From positions 186,001-250,000 of the forward strand of contig NZ_JACHBD010000005.1 of NCBI RefSeq assembly GCF_014200175.1: DNA of 64,000 nt, in the 5' to 3' direction. Made by a program: the position numbers and the translations under genes. The stretch's first letter is position 1, and each line of letters starts with the position of its first letter. The notes below the pieces were generated by a model. That model did no database searches, was not told where the DNA came from, and saw only the letters and a program-made list of their open reading frames with translations. Positions 24,567 through 33,357 of this stretch are shown piece by piece. The DNA comes from Rhizobium lentis (GTDB lineage: Bacteria; Pseudomonadota; Alphaproteobacteria; Rhizobiales; Rhizobiaceae).

Positions 24567-24598
24567 ATCGGCAAAGACCATCGCGCCGCCAATCCCTT
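24559..24598 (-). terminator. Intrinsic terminator of the guanidine riboswitch
   Basis: On the minus strand AAGGGATTGGC (24598-24588) pairs over 11 bp, with one G-U pair, with GCCGATCCCTT (24572-24562), followed directly by a T-run. It starts about 10 bases after the aptamer, so it is the likely expression platform: terminated without ligand, read through with guanidine. Confidence 0.75.
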
Positions 24599-24607
24599 GG
24601 CTTACGA

Positions 24608-24716
24608 GGTCTCCCGGGCTTTTGTCCCGCCGTGCATCCGGTGGGATTTCTCTCCCAGCCGGTGGTGGCTCTCGGACCAGCACGCTCCCGAAGGGAACGC
24701 CGGAACCCTAGCCACC
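24608..24716 (-). promoter_or_regulatory. Guanidine-I (ykkC) riboswitch aptamer
   Basis: Read on the minus strand, the three conserved blocks of the guanidine-I class appear in order: CTAGGGTTCCG (24711-24701), CTGGTCCGAGAG (24680-24669) and ACGGCGGGACAAAAGCCCGG, which continues GAGA (24633-24610). The P1 helix is formed by GGTGGC (24716-24711) and GCCACC (24669-24664). The variable hairpin between blocks 1 and 2 is GTTCCC..TTCGGGAGC. The element lies about 75 bases upstream of the importer receptor gene and is followed by an intrinsic terminator. The class binds guanidinium and turns on export or degradation genes. Confidence 0.93.
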
Positions 24717-24878
24717 AACTCACGAATATCGAAGCAAGCGGTGTGCCAGATTGTAACCTTTTGATTTGCCTCAAGGGGAGAATGCTGGCTTTCATTGGGA
24801 GTCCGCGAGTCATGCATTCTGCGCGAAATTTGTGCAATCTTTGCTGATATGACTGCTTGCCAGCCAGGCGTCCTCACC

Positions 24879-25100
24879 CTAGCGCAATGTGAAGCGCTCC
24901 TCCGGCCGCCAGATCTCAACCACATAAACCAGATGGCTGATCGAGCGCGCCGCACGATCAAGCCATACAAAGCGGAACTCGTTATAGGTGAGGATCGAGA
25001 CGATGATCAGCGTCGACACGATGCCTGGCACAATGATTGGCACGACGATATGGACGAGGATCCGCAAAGCGGGAGCGGCGCCGCGTGCAAATAGACTCGT
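24879..25100 (-). pseudogene. Fragment of a MalG-type sugar ABC permease
   Basis: About 50 codons on the minus strand read ILVHIVVPIIVPGIVSTLII then ILTYNEFRFVWL. This is the end of the EAA loop and the following helix with the N-E-F motif of MalG-like permeases. There is no start or upstream part of the permease, and the end is replaced by unrelated residues. It is a leftover from a lost ABC operon between the guanidine leader and the XRE gene. The DNA between 24717 and 24878 shows nothing else I can support. Confidence 0.5.
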
Positions 25101-25190
25101 CGCAGTCAACCCGAAAGGTCTGACGCTCGGATCCAAATTATTTCGAGGACTGCGGTCGGGCCGTGCGAAAATTTCCGGTCCGGCCGTCGG

Positions 25191-25649
25191 CTATTCCGCG
25201 AGTGGATGCGACATCTCGGCTATGGAGGTCGTCGCCGCCAACCCGCGGCTCTCCGCCTGGCTCATCGCCGTGACCAGTGCGATGATCGATTGGCGGATAT
25301 CGGGATCGGCGATCTTCAGAAAGGCGCGATTGAGCACCAGTCCCTCTTTGGTTCGCAGGAATTCGGCAACCGGATCGGTATGGTCCGGTGCATCCAGCCC
25401 CCGCTCCGCCAACGGCTGGGAGTCGCCCTGCTCGAAAAAGAAGCTCGGTGAGGCATGAAGCACCGCGGCGATCCGCTGCAAACGACTCGCGCCGATGCGG
25501 TTGATGCCCTTTTCATATTTCTGAACCTGCTGAAAGGTCACGCCGATCTGCTCGGCAAGCCGCTCCTGGCTCATTCCGAGCAGTTGCCGGCGCATTCTGA
25601 TGCGCGCTCCGACATAGCTGTCTATGGCATTCGGTGTCTTGACATTCAT
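25191..25649 (-). CDS. XRE family regulator (PraR-like)
   Basis: A 152-residue regulator with an HTH_3 domain at about residues 12-66: VGARIRMRRQLLGMSQERLA, then GVTFQQVQKYEKGINRIGASR. The FFFEQGD segment that follows and a short helical C-terminus match rhizobial XRE regulators of the PraR type. The start is the ATG at 25649 (MNVKTPNAIDSYVG); upstream in-frame codons have no conserved character. It is divergent from the MFS exporter with a 10-bp inverted repeat between them, so it may control both itself and the exporter. Ligand unknown. Confidence 0.85.
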   Translation of the reverse strand: MNVKTPNAIDSYVGARIRMRRQLLGMSQERLAEQIGVTFQQVQKYEKGINRIGASRLQRIAAVLHASPSFFFEQGDSQPLAERGLDAPDHTDPVAEFLRTKEGLVLNRAFLKIADPDIRQSIIALVTAMSQAESRGLAATTSIAEMSHPLAE

Positions 25650-25721
25650 TGCGTATGGCCAGCCTCGATCGCATCTCAATCGGCGCAGCTGTAGTGCCCC
25701 TCTCACCGGTTTTCCATGATT

Positions 25722-25777
25722 GTTTTCATATAGCATACCACATATGCGACGATCCCGGCTGACTGTGATATGAAAAC
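25722..25777. promoter_or_regulatory. Inverted repeats between XRE and MFS genes
   Basis: GTTTTCATAT (25722-25731) and ATATGAAAAC (25768-25777) form a perfect 10-bp inverted repeat. A smaller one, CATAT to ATATG, sits at 25727-25746. The 350-bp gap holds no gene. These are candidate binding sites for the divergent XRE regulator. Confidence 0.4.
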
Positions 25778-25999
25778 CCCCATCGAAAAGACCGGCCGAG
25801 CGCTTGAACCAGCTCGACGGAAGGCAAATCGAACAAAAGCGTACCAATCCCGGAGAAACCGGGCTGGCGATTGCTGCCAGGCGTGGGTTAAATGCTTCTC
25901 AGCGACCGTCGCTCGACAGTCTTGCCAGCCCGGATCGCCGCAAATCCATCGAAAACGACGCAGCACGGCACTGATCGTGCCCGTTCAGGAGAATATTTG

Positions 26000-27202
26000 A
26001 TGGCAACCGTTGCCGAAGGCGCGCCCCGTTTCGAAAAAACGACGATGTCTATTCTGATGGCGGTCAGCTTCTGCCATATGCTGAACGACATCATGCAGTC
26101 GCTGCTCGCCTCGCTCTATCCGCTGTTCAAGGCGAATTACGATCTGGACTTCGTGCAGATCGGCCTTCTTACCATGACATTTCAGGTCACCGCCTCTCTG
26201 CTGCAGCCGGCGGTCGGCATCGTCACTGATCGCTGGCCGATGCCCTATTCTCTGCCGGTCGGCATGGCGAGCACCTTTTGCGGGCTTATTCTGCTCGGCA
26301 ACGCCGGCAGTTTCGCACTGCTGCTGTTGGCAGCAAGCCTGATCGGCTTCGGTTCGGCGGTCTTCCACCCGGAATCCTCGCGTGTGGCCCGTCTTGCCTC
26401 GGGCGGTCGTCACGGTTTCGCGCAATCCTTTTTCCAGGTCGGTGGCAATGCCGGCCAGGCGATCGGTCCGCTGCTCGCCGCCTTCATCGTGCTGCCCCTC
26501 GGCCAGCACAGCGTCTCCTGGTTTGCCGCCATCGCCATGGTCGGCATGATCGTGCTGAGTTGGGTGGGCAACTGGTACATGAGCCATAGGCGCCAGAACG
26601 CCAGCAGGCCGGCCGTCAGTCGAACCCTGCCGCTGCCACAGAATAGAGTCGTCTGGGCGCTGCTGATCCTCGTGCTGCTGACGGCAACGAAGAATGTCTA
26701 CATGGCGAGCGTTTCCAGCTACTTCACCTTCTATGTCATCGACAAGTTTGAACTCAGCGTGCAGCAGGCTCAGCTGATGCTCTTCCTGTTCCTCGGCTCG
26801 GTTGCCGTCGGCACTTTCCTCGGTGGGCCGATCGGCGATCGCTTCGGTGCCCGTTTCGTCATCTGGTTTTCGATCCTCGGCGTCATTCCCTTCGCATTGC
26901 TGCTGCCCTATGCGAATCTTCTCTGGACGGGCGTGCTCAGCGTCGTCATCGGCCTGATCTTCGCGTCGGCATTTTCGGCGATCGTCGTTTTTGCTCAGGA
27001 GCTGGTGCCCGGCCGCGTCGGCCTGATTGCCGGCGTCTTCTTCGGCTTCGCGTTCGGGGCAGGGGGGCTTGGTGCGGCGCTGCTCGGTGATTTTGCCGAT
27101 ACGCACGGCATCGACTTCGTTTACCGCATCTGCTCCTACCTGCCGTTGCTCGGCCTGCTGACGATCTTCCTGCCGCGTATCCCGAAGCAGAAACCGGCCT
27201 GA
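26000..27202 (+). CDS. MFS transporter, fosmidomycin-resistance (Fsr) type
   Basis: A 400-residue major facilitator protein with about 12 membrane helices. The N-terminal motif FCHMLNDIMQSLLASLYPLF and the VFHPESSRVA segment after helix 4 are marks of the Fsr branch of drug exporters. The motif DRWPMPY between helices 2 and 3 replaces the usual GxLaDrxGRR, as in that branch. The start ATG at 26000 is 6 bp after an AGGAGAA ribosome site; a longer in-frame extension is not membrane-protein-like. It is divergent from the XRE regulator. Substrate unknown. Confidence 0.88.
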   Translation: MATVAEGAPRFEKTTMSILMAVSFCHMLNDIMQSLLASLYPLFKANYDLDFVQIGLLTMTFQVTASLLQPAVGIVTDRWPMPYSLPVGMASTFCGLILLGNAGSFALLLLAASLIGFGSAVFHPESSRVARLASGGRHGFAQSFFQVGGNAGQAIGPLLAAFIVLPLGQHSVSWFAAIAMVGMIVLSWVGNWYMSHRRQNASRPAVSRTLPLPQNRVVWALLILVLLTATKNVYMASVSSYFTFYVIDKFELSVQQAQLMLFLFLGSVAVGTFLGGPIGDRFGARFVIWFSILGVIPFALLLPYANLLWTGVLSVVIGLIFASAFSAIVVFAQELVPGRVGLIAGVFFGFAFGAGGLGAALLGDFADTHGIDFVYRICSYLPLLGLLTIFLPRIPKQKPA

Positions 27203-27546
27203 GGTTATATGGTCCGCAACCAATGCGAAGATTTCCTCCGCATCTGGATGGGGAGGATCGGGATGGCTTTACCATGATGTCGCCCACACATGGACAGGCG
27301 CTGCGCCATCACGATCTCGGCGAGCGGGCCCCTCAAGCGCCGCCTTCATTCTTTAGAACATGCTTAAGGGCCGCAATTAATCCATAAATTTGATGGAAAT
27401 TTATCCTGCCGATATTGAAGGCAGGGCAAGAGTTTTTCAGGCTCTTCCTTCACATCAGACGTTCGTGCTTCGCCCCTGATCCGCGCATTTGCCATGCTCA
27501 GCCTGCTCAAGGCGTTCGGCCTCATTCAGTCAGACGGGATATAATA
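27203..27546 (+). other. Intergenic region upstream of metQ
   Basis: This 344-bp gap has no supported open frame. I looked for a SAM-type riboswitch, as expected before methionine importers, and did not find one. An AT-rich stretch at about 27370-27410 may hold the promoter. Confidence 0.5.
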
Positions 27547-28386
27547 ATGACCAACAACAAAAAACTTCACGGACTACAGCTTTCGCGCCGGGCGGTTGTT
27601 GCCGCCGCCGCCGTTTCCGCTGCCGCGCTTTTTACCTTTGCAGCACCCGCTCCCTCCTTCGCCGAGGAAAAGTCGATCAAGGTCGGCATCATGGCCGGCG
27701 AAGAGGAGGACATCTGGCGTGTCGTGACGAGCGAGGCGGCCAAGAAAGGCCTTAAGATCGAGACCGTCGTCTTCAACGACTACACGCAGCCGAACGAAGT
27801 GCTGGAGCAGGGCGAGATCGAGGCCAACGCCTTCCAGCATCAGCCCTATTTGGATAACCAGATCCAGCAGCACGGCTATCATATCGTCCGCGCCGGCTAC
27901 ACCGGGGTCTGGCCGATCGGCCTCTACAGCAAGAAATACAAGTCCGTCGCCGAAATCCCGGAAGGGGCGGTCGTCGGCGTCCCGAACGATCCCTCGAACG
28001 AAGGCCGGGCGTTGCGCGTTCTTCAGAGCGAAGGCCTAATCAAGCTGAAGGACGGCACGGGCATTCTCGCCACCGTCGCCGACGTCAGCGACAATCCGAA
28101 GAAAATCGAGATCAAGGAGCTCGATGCCGGCATCGTCGGCCGCTCGATCGATGATCTCGATGCCGGCGTTGTCAATACCGATTGGGCTTTGAAGAGCGGC
28201 CTTTCTCCGGCCGAACGTATCGCGCAGGAGCCGGTCGCCGATAATCCCTACCGCAATTTCATCGCCGTCAAGGACGAGAACAAGGATGCGGACTGGGTCA
28301 AGACGCTTGTGTCGTCTTATCAGAACGACACCGTCAAGGCCGAATTCGACAAGGTCTACAAGGGGACGGGTCTCAGCGCCTATTGA
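27547..28386 (+). CDS. metQ: Methionine ABC transporter, binding protein
   Basis: A 279-residue NlpA/MetQ-family periplasmic receptor. An N-terminal signal with an Arg pair (SRRAVVAAAAV) ends near PSFAEE. The mature protein begins KSIKVGIMAGEEEDIWRVV and contains NAFQHQPYLDNQ and PNDPSNEGRAL, all conserved in MetQ proteins. There is no lipobox Cys, so it is likely a soluble periplasmic form. Typical cargo is L- or D-methionine and related amino acids. It is followed by metN and metI, which supports the assignment. A strong hairpin sits right after its stop. Confidence 0.9.
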   Translation: MTNNKKLHGLQLSRRAVVAAAAVSAAALFTFAAPAPSFAEEKSIKVGIMAGEEEDIWRVVTSEAAKKGLKIETVVFNDYTQPNEVLEQGEIEANAFQHQPYLDNQIQQHGYHIVRAGYTGVWPIGLYSKKYKSVAEIPEGAVVGVPNDPSNEGRALRVLQSEGLIKLKDGTGILATVADVSDNPKKIEIKELDAGIVGRSIDDLDAGVVNTDWALKSGLSPAERIAQEPVADNPYRNFIAVKDENKDADWVKTLVSSYQNDTVKAEFDKVYKGTGLSAY

Positions 28387-28417
28387 TCCGAAACTCGGCT
28401 GAAGTTAAGGCCTGCCG

Positions 28418-28454
28418 AAAGGCGGTCCGGGCGTTTCATGCCGGGACCGCCTTT
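28418..28454 (+). repeat. Hairpin between metQ and metN
   Basis: Two 15-bp arms, AAAGGCGGTCCGGGC and GCCGGGACCGCCTTT, match at 14 of 15 positions with a 7-base loop. It probably stabilises the metQ part of the message or partly terminates it, so receptor exceeds transporter. Confidence 0.6.
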
Positions 28455-28476
28455 GGCGTTTGTAAGGAAAAAGCAG

Positions 28477-29565
28477 ATGAATTCCTTTGTTTCCGCCACG
28501 ACAATCGAGCCGCAGCCGCGAGCTGCAGCGGCCGAAGAGGTGGTAAGGCTTGTCGATGTGAAGCGGCGGTTCGGCGCCACGGCGGCACTCGACGGTATTT
28601 CCTTAAGCGTGAAAAGGGGAGAGATCCTCGGCATCATCGGCCGCAGCGGTGCCGGCAAGTCGACGCTGATCCGCTGCCTGAACGGGCTGGAGCGCGCCGA
28701 CAGTGGCGAGATCGTTATTGAGGGCCGCGATATCACCGGGCTTCAAGAACAGGAACTCCAGCCGCTGCGCCGCCGCATCGGCATGATCTTCCAGCACTTC
28801 AACCTGCTTTCCTCCAAGACCGTCGAAGACAATGTCGCCCTGCCGCTGAAGATCGAGGGCGTTGCCAAGGCCGAGCGCCTGCGGCGGGCGCGTGAGCTGC
28901 TCGATCTCGTCGGGCTTGCCGACAAGGCGAAGGCCTATCCCGCCTCGCTCTCCGGCGGCCAGAAACAACGCGTCGGCATCGCCCGCGCGCTCGCTGCACG
29001 CCCGGCGCTGCTGCTGTCCGACGAGGCGACGTCGGCGCTCGATCCCGAGACGACCCGGTCGATCCTGTCCTTGCTCAAAGATATCAACCGCAAACTCGGC
29101 CTGACCATTCTGCTGATCACGCATGAGATGGAAGTGGTGCGCGGGATTGCCGATCGTGTCGCGGTCATCGATGCCGGGCGGATCGTCGAGGAGGGCCAAG
29201 TCTGGTCGGTCTTTGCCAATCCGCAGGAAGCGATCACCCGGAGACTGCTCGGCGGCATCCGACCGCAGCTTCCCGATCATATTGCCGGCCGGCTGTCTGC
29301 GACATCTGGCAGCGAGGTGATCCTCAGTGTCGATCTTGCCGGACCTGAAGCCCAAGGCGCGCTGTTTGCCGATCTGTCGGCAGCGCTGCCGCACTCCTTC
29401 CGCCTCGTCCATGGCGGCATCGACCATATCCAGAACCAGCCGGTGGCGCGGTTCTTCATCGCCGTTCCCATGCGCGACCCCGCGCTTGCCGGCAAGGTCG
29501 AACAATTCCTGACGGCCCGGTCCGCCCGGGTGGAGGTGCTTGGTTATGACGCCGATCATGCTTGA
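28477..29565 (+). CDS. metN: Methionine ABC transporter, ATPase
   Basis: A 362-residue ATPase. Walker A is GRSGAGKST, the signature LSGGQKQR and Walker B ALLLSDEATSALD, followed by LLITHEMEVVR. After the core, from about residue 270, comes the NIL domain that binds methionine and inhibits transport (VILSVDLAGPEAQGAL onward). The start is the ATG at 28477 after AAGGAAA, leaving an N-terminal tail of about 25 residues. It overlaps metI by 20 bp. Together with metQ and metI this is a complete MetNIQ importer. Confidence 0.9.
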   Translation: MNSFVSATTIEPQPRAAAAEEVVRLVDVKRRFGATAALDGISLSVKRGEILGIIGRSGAGKSTLIRCLNGLERADSGEIVIEGRDITGLQEQELQPLRRRIGMIFQHFNLLSSKTVEDNVALPLKIEGVAKAERLRRARELLDLVGLADKAKAYPASLSGGQKQRVGIARALAARPALLLSDEATSALDPETTRSILSLLKDINRKLGLTILLITHEMEVVRGIADRVAVIDAGRIVEEGQVWSVFANPQEAITRRLLGGIRPQLPDHIAGRLSATSGSEVILSVDLAGPEAQGALFADLSAALPHSFRLVHGGIDHIQNQPVARFFIAVPMRDPALAGKVEQFLTARSARVEVLGYDADHA

Positions 29566-30199
29566 ACTGCTTCTTCGCTCGCTTTGGGAGACGGTCCTGA
29601 TGACCGTCGCCTCGGGAGTGATTTCGCTCGTCGCCGGCCTGCCGCTCGGCCTTGCCCTCGTCGTCACGGCGCGCGGCGGCATCGCCGAAAATCTCTGGAT
29701 CAACCGCATGCTCGGCGCCGTTATCAACGGCTTCCGTTCGGTGCCCTTCATCATCCTGCTGGTGGCGCTGATCCCGCTGACGCGGCTAATCGTCGGCACG
29801 GCGCTTGGCACATGGGCGGCCATCGTGCCGCTCGCCATCGCCGCCACGCCTTATTACGCCCGCATCGCCGAAGTGTCGCTGCGCGAGGTCGACCGCGGGC
29901 TGATCGATGCCGTACGCGCCATGGGCGGCAATCGCTGGACCATCGTGCGCGAAGTGCTGGTGCCCGAGGCGCTGCCCGGCATCGTTGCCGGCTTCACCGT
30001 CACGCTGGTGACGCTGATCGGCGCCTCGGCCATGGCAGGTGCGATCGGCGCCGGCGGCCTCGGCGACCTCGCCATTCGCTACGGCTATCAGCGTTTCGAA
30101 ACCAATGTGATGATCGCAGTCGTGGCCGTCCTTGTCATCCTCGTCTGCGGCATTCAGTGGCTCGGTGACCGGCTGGTCGCCAAGCTGGATCACAAATAG
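29546..30199 (+). CDS. metI: Methionine ABC transporter, permease
   Basis: A 217-residue inner-membrane protein with five hydrophobic helices, the normal MetI size. The motif NGFRSVPFIILLV near residue 60 and the EAA-type loop VRAMGGNRWTIVREVLVPEA are typical. The ATG at 29546 is preceded by GGAGGTG with good spacing inside the end of metN; a TTG six bases upstream is less likely. It is the last gene of the metQNI operon. Confidence 0.9.
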   Translation: MTPIMLELLLRSLWETVLMTVASGVISLVAGLPLGLALVVTARGGIAENLWINRMLGAVINGFRSVPFIILLVALIPLTRLIVGTALGTWAAIVPLAIAATPYYARIAEVSLREVDRGLIDAVRAMGGNRWTIVREVLVPEALPGIVAGFTVTLVTLIGASAMAGAIGAGGLGDLAIRYGYQRFETNVMIAVVAVLVILVCGIQWLGDRLVAKLDHK

Positions 30200-30329
30200 A
30201 TGAGCCCGCGAACCCGCGGCGGATGAGCGGCAGGCGCGATCGATGCTTTGCTGCGTTCAACGTCCTAAGGCTTTATCGCATTGTGCGCCTATGAAATGAT
30301 AAGGTGCAATGAAAGAGCCGGAGGAAGGC

Positions 30330-32468
30330 ATGACGAAGAAGACGCTGTCGGATTGGGCGGAGCTTGCGCAGAAGGAGCTGGGTGCTTCGCCGGAAACGCT
30401 GACCTGGCAGACGCCGGAAGGCATTGCCGTGAAGCCGCTCTATACGGCCGAGGATCTCGAAGGCGCCGCCCACCTCGGCTCGCTTCCCGGCTTTGCGCCG
30501 TTTACCCGCGGCCCGCGCGCCACGATGTATGCCGGCCGACCATGGACAATCCGTCAATATGCCGGCTTCTCGACGGCAGAGGAATCGAACGCCTTCTACC
30601 GTCGCAATCTGGCCGCCGGCCAGAAGGGCCTGTCGGTCGCCTTCGATCTCGCCACCCATCGCGGTTATGACAGCGATCATCCGCGCGTCGAAGGCGATGT
30701 GGGCAAGGCGGGTGTGGCGATCGACAGCGTCGAGGACATGAAGATCCTGTTTGACGGCATTCCGCTCGGGGAAATGTCGGTTTCAATGACCATGAACGGC
30801 GCGGTCATCCCGATCCTCGCCTCCTTTATCGTCGCCGGCGAGGAGCAGGGGGTGGCGAGGGCCGACCTTTCAGGCACCATCCAGAATGATATCCTCAAGG
30901 AGTTCATGGTCCGCAACACCTATATCTATCCGCCGGAACCCTCGATGCGGATCGTTGCCGACATCATCGAATATACGGCAAGGGAGATGCCGAAATTCAA
31001 CTCGATCTCGATCTCCGGCTATCACATGCAGGAGGCCGGTGCGACGCTGGTGCAGGAGCTCGCCTTCACGCTGGCCGACGGTCGCGAATATGTCAGGGCG
31101 GCGATCGCCAAGGGCCTCAACGTCGACGATTTTGCCGGAAGGCTCTCCTTCTTCTTCGCGATCGGCATGAACTTCTTCATGGAGGCGGCGAAGCTGCGCG
31201 CCGCCCGGCTGCTCTGGACCCGGATCATGGAGGAGTTCCAGCCGAAGAAGGCGGCCTCGCTGATGCTGCGCACCCATTGCCAGACCTCCGGCGTGTCGCT
31301 GCAAGAGCAGGATCCCTATAACAACATCATCCGCACCGCCTTCGAGGCGATGTCGGCCGTGCTCGGCGGCACCCAATCGCTGCACACCAATTCCTTCGAC
31401 GAGGCGATCGCGCTGCCGACGGAATTTTCCGCCCGCATCGCTCGCAACACCCAGCTCATCCTGAACCACGAAACCGGCGTCACCAAGGTGGTCGATCCGC
31501 TGGCCGGCTCCTACTATGTCGAGAGCCTGACGCAGGAGCTTGCCGATAAGGCCTGGGCGTTGATCGAGGAGGTGGAAGCACTCGGCGGCATGACCAAAGC
31601 CGTCAATGACGGCCTGCCGAAGCGACTGATCGAGGAGGCGGCGGCGCGGCGTCAGGCGGCCGTCGACAAGGGCGAGGAGGTCATCGTCGGCGTCAACCGC
31701 TACAGGCTCGACAACGAGCAGCAGATCGACATTCTGAAGATCGACAACAGCGCGGTGCGCAACGCCCAGATCAAACGGATCGAGGAGACCAGGCGGCGGC
31801 GCGACGGCAATGCGGTGCGCGTGACATTGGCCACCCTTTCGGAAGTGGCGCGCAGCGGCAGGGGCAACCTGCTCGAAGCCGCGATCGAGGCGGCGCGAGC
31901 CCGTGCCACCGTGGGCGAAATCTCCGACGCCATGCGCGATGCCTTCGGCGACTATGCCGCAACGCCCGAGGTCATCACGGGCGTTTATGGCGAGGCCTAT
32001 GACAACGAGCCGGAACTCGCCGTCCTCAAGGAGCGCATGACGGAGGTCACGGAAGCGATGGGGCGCCGGCCGAAAATCATGGTCGCGAAACTCGGCCAGG
32101 ACGGGCATGACCGGGGCGCCAAGGTGATCGCCTCGGCCTTCGGCGATATCGGCTTCGATGTGCTTGCCGGCCCGCTTTTCCAGACGCCGGACGAGGCAGT
32201 CGACATGGCGCTTGACGAAAAAGTCAATGTCGTCGGCGTGTCGTCGCTGGCAGCAGGCCACAGGACGCTGCTGCCGCAATTGATCGACAGGCTGAGAGCG
32301 CAGGGCGGTGACGATATCATCGTCGTTTGCGGCGGCGTCATCCCGCGGCAGGACTATGAGTTCCTGCACGAACACGGTGTTGCCGCCGTGTTCGGTCCGG
32401 GCACCAACGTCCTTGACGCGGCAAACTCCGTCCTCGACCTGCTGCAGGGCATGCGGCGGAACCAGTAA
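30330..32468 (+). CDS. bhbA: Methylmalonyl-CoA mutase
   Basis: A 712-residue single-chain methylmalonyl-CoA mutase, called bhbA in Sinorhizobium meliloti. The N-terminal barrel has the substrate segment [20 protein letters not shown] and the [10 protein letters not shown] region. The C-terminal domain binds cobalamin through DGHDRGAKV with the axial ligand His593, plus the GVSSLAAGH and CGGVIP segments. It interconverts (R)-methylmalonyl-CoA and succinyl-CoA, the last step of propionyl-CoA use. The start at 30330 follows GGAGGAA; seven extra in-frame codons upstream are not needed. It is monocistronic here, with a strong hairpin after the stop. Confidence 0.93.
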   Translation: MTKKTLSDWAELAQKELGASPETLTWQTPEGIAVKPLYTAEDLEGAAHLGSLPGFAPFTRGPRATMYAGRPWTIRQYAGFSTAEESNAFYRRNLAAGQKGLSVAFDLATHRGYDSDHPRVEGDVGKAGVAIDSVEDMKILFDGIPLGEMSVSMTMNGAVIPILASFIVAGEEQGVARADLSGTIQNDILKEFMVRNTYIYPPEPSMRIVADIIEYTAREMPKFNSISISGYHMQEAGATLVQELAFTLADGREYVRAAIAKGLNVDDFAGRLSFFFAIGMNFFMEAAKLRAARLLWTRIMEEFQPKKAASLMLRTHCQTSGVSLQEQDPYNNIIRTAFEAMSAVLGGTQSLHTNSFDEAIALPTEFSARIARNTQLILNHETGVTKVVDPLAGSYYVESLTQELADKAWALIEEVEALGGMTKAVNDGLPKRLIEEAAARRQAAVDKGEEVIVGVNRYRLDNEQQIDILKIDNSAVRNAQIKRIEETRRRRDGNAVRVTLATLSEVARSGRGNLLEAAIEAARARATVGEISDAMRDAFGDYAATPEVITGVYGEAYDNEPELAVLKERMTEVTEAMGRRPKIMVAKLGQDGHDRGAKVIASAFGDIGFDVLAGPLFQTPDEAVDMALDEKVNVVGVSSLAAGHRTLLPQLIDRLRAQGGDDIIVVCGGVIPRQDYEFLHEHGVAAVFGPGTNVLDAANSVLDLLQGMRRNQ

Positions 32469-32474
32469 GAGGCG

Positions 32475-32503
32475 TAGCGTTGTTTTCCCGCTAAACAACG
32501 CTA
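32475..32503. terminator. Bidirectional terminator-like hairpin
   Basis: TAGCGTTGTTT and AAACAACGCTA form a perfect 11-bp stem with a 7-base loop between the convergent bhbA and the unknown gene. It lacks a long T-run but is well placed to end both messages. Confidence 0.6.
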
Positions 32504-32540
32504 ATGGAGAACAAAGGGGAAGAGCGTTTATGCGCCCTCA

Positions 32541-33287
32541 TCAGAGCCAGATCCGCAGTTGGCCGACGGGCTTGAAACCCAGCTTTTTCATTTCGTCTAG
32601 CGCTTCACCGCGATCATATCCGACAAGGGGCAAATCGGCTGAAAAGGCGACAGTGGCCAATGAAACTGCATCCCGGAAGGCCTGCGGCGTATCAGTCAAA
32701 CTAAAAACATTTGAGATGCCTACAACCTGCGGCGATCGGTTTGCGATGCATCCCGCATCAAAGCCGTCGCCGGCCAATCGACCGTAGATATGCATGTCGG
32801 GATCGGAAAGCAGGGCAGGTGTGAAGACGTTGGCATCGGTCGGGCTACCAGAAGCTTTCCAGGAGCGTTCCCAGCGATCCAGCGATGCCGCATCGCTAAC
32901 GCGTACCCAACCTTGAGGCGCAGTCGATGAACTTTTGTGAGGTTCAGCCCAAATCCATGATGCGGAAAACAACAACCGGAACCCTTTGTTGTTAAGATCT
33001 AGCTTGGAAAAGCCATCTTTGATACCAGGTCGATGTCCTAGCCGATCTGACAGCCGATCGATTTCAATCAGCAGCTCCTCTGTTGCGTCCCGGTCGAGGG
33101 TCGTCATGTTGGAATAATAGGGAGGTGCGACTGCATCACTTGTCCAAAATGCGCTGGTTCGCTGATCAGGCAATCCATGGGCGCGGAATATTGCGTGATA
33201 CAGGTCCGCATTGTTAGCGGCACAAAGGCGCACTTTTTCTTCATCTGAGCGTTCTTGGATACCGCTTAGTCGAGAGCTATTTGTCAT
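32541..33287 (-). CDS. Uncharacterised protein, possibly GNAT-related
   Basis: A 248-residue soluble protein that I do not recognise with confidence. The last 20 residues (GEALDEMKKLGFKPVGQLRI) look like the closing strand of an acetyltransferase fold, and an N-terminal region NADLYHAIFRAHGLPDQRT is followed by many aromatic residues. No signal peptide or membrane segment is present. The start at 33287 (MTNSSRLSG) is chosen over an ATG-less extension. It is convergent with bhbA and followed on the same strand by no partner. The gene has more A/T-rich codons than its neighbours, which may hint at a different origin. Confidence 0.6.
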   Translation of the reverse strand: MTNSSRLSGIQERSDEEKVRLCAANNADLYHAIFRAHGLPDQRTSAFWTSDAVAPPYYSNMTTLDRDATEELLIEIDRLSDRLGHRPGIKDGFSKLDLNNKGFRLLFSASWIWAEPHKSSSTAPQGWVRVSDAASLDRWERSWKASGSPTDANVFTPALLSDPDMHIYGRLAGDGFDAGCIANRSPQVVGISNVFSLTDTPQAFRDAVSLATVAFSADLPLVGYDRGEALDEMKKLGFKPVGQLRIWL

Positions 33288-33357
33288 AGCAAACCTGTTG
33301 ATCAGAGCGGCTGACACCAACTCGGTACATTTCGCGATAAGTTAAACGCTCGAAAAC

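Noticed and set aside
27203..27546. SAM-type riboswitch before metQ
   Set aside because: Searched by eye for SAM-II-like cores; none found.
30870..32498. 542-codon minus-strand frame opposite bhbA
   Set aside because: Antisense shadow of a well-recognised enzyme; no motif and no ribosome site.
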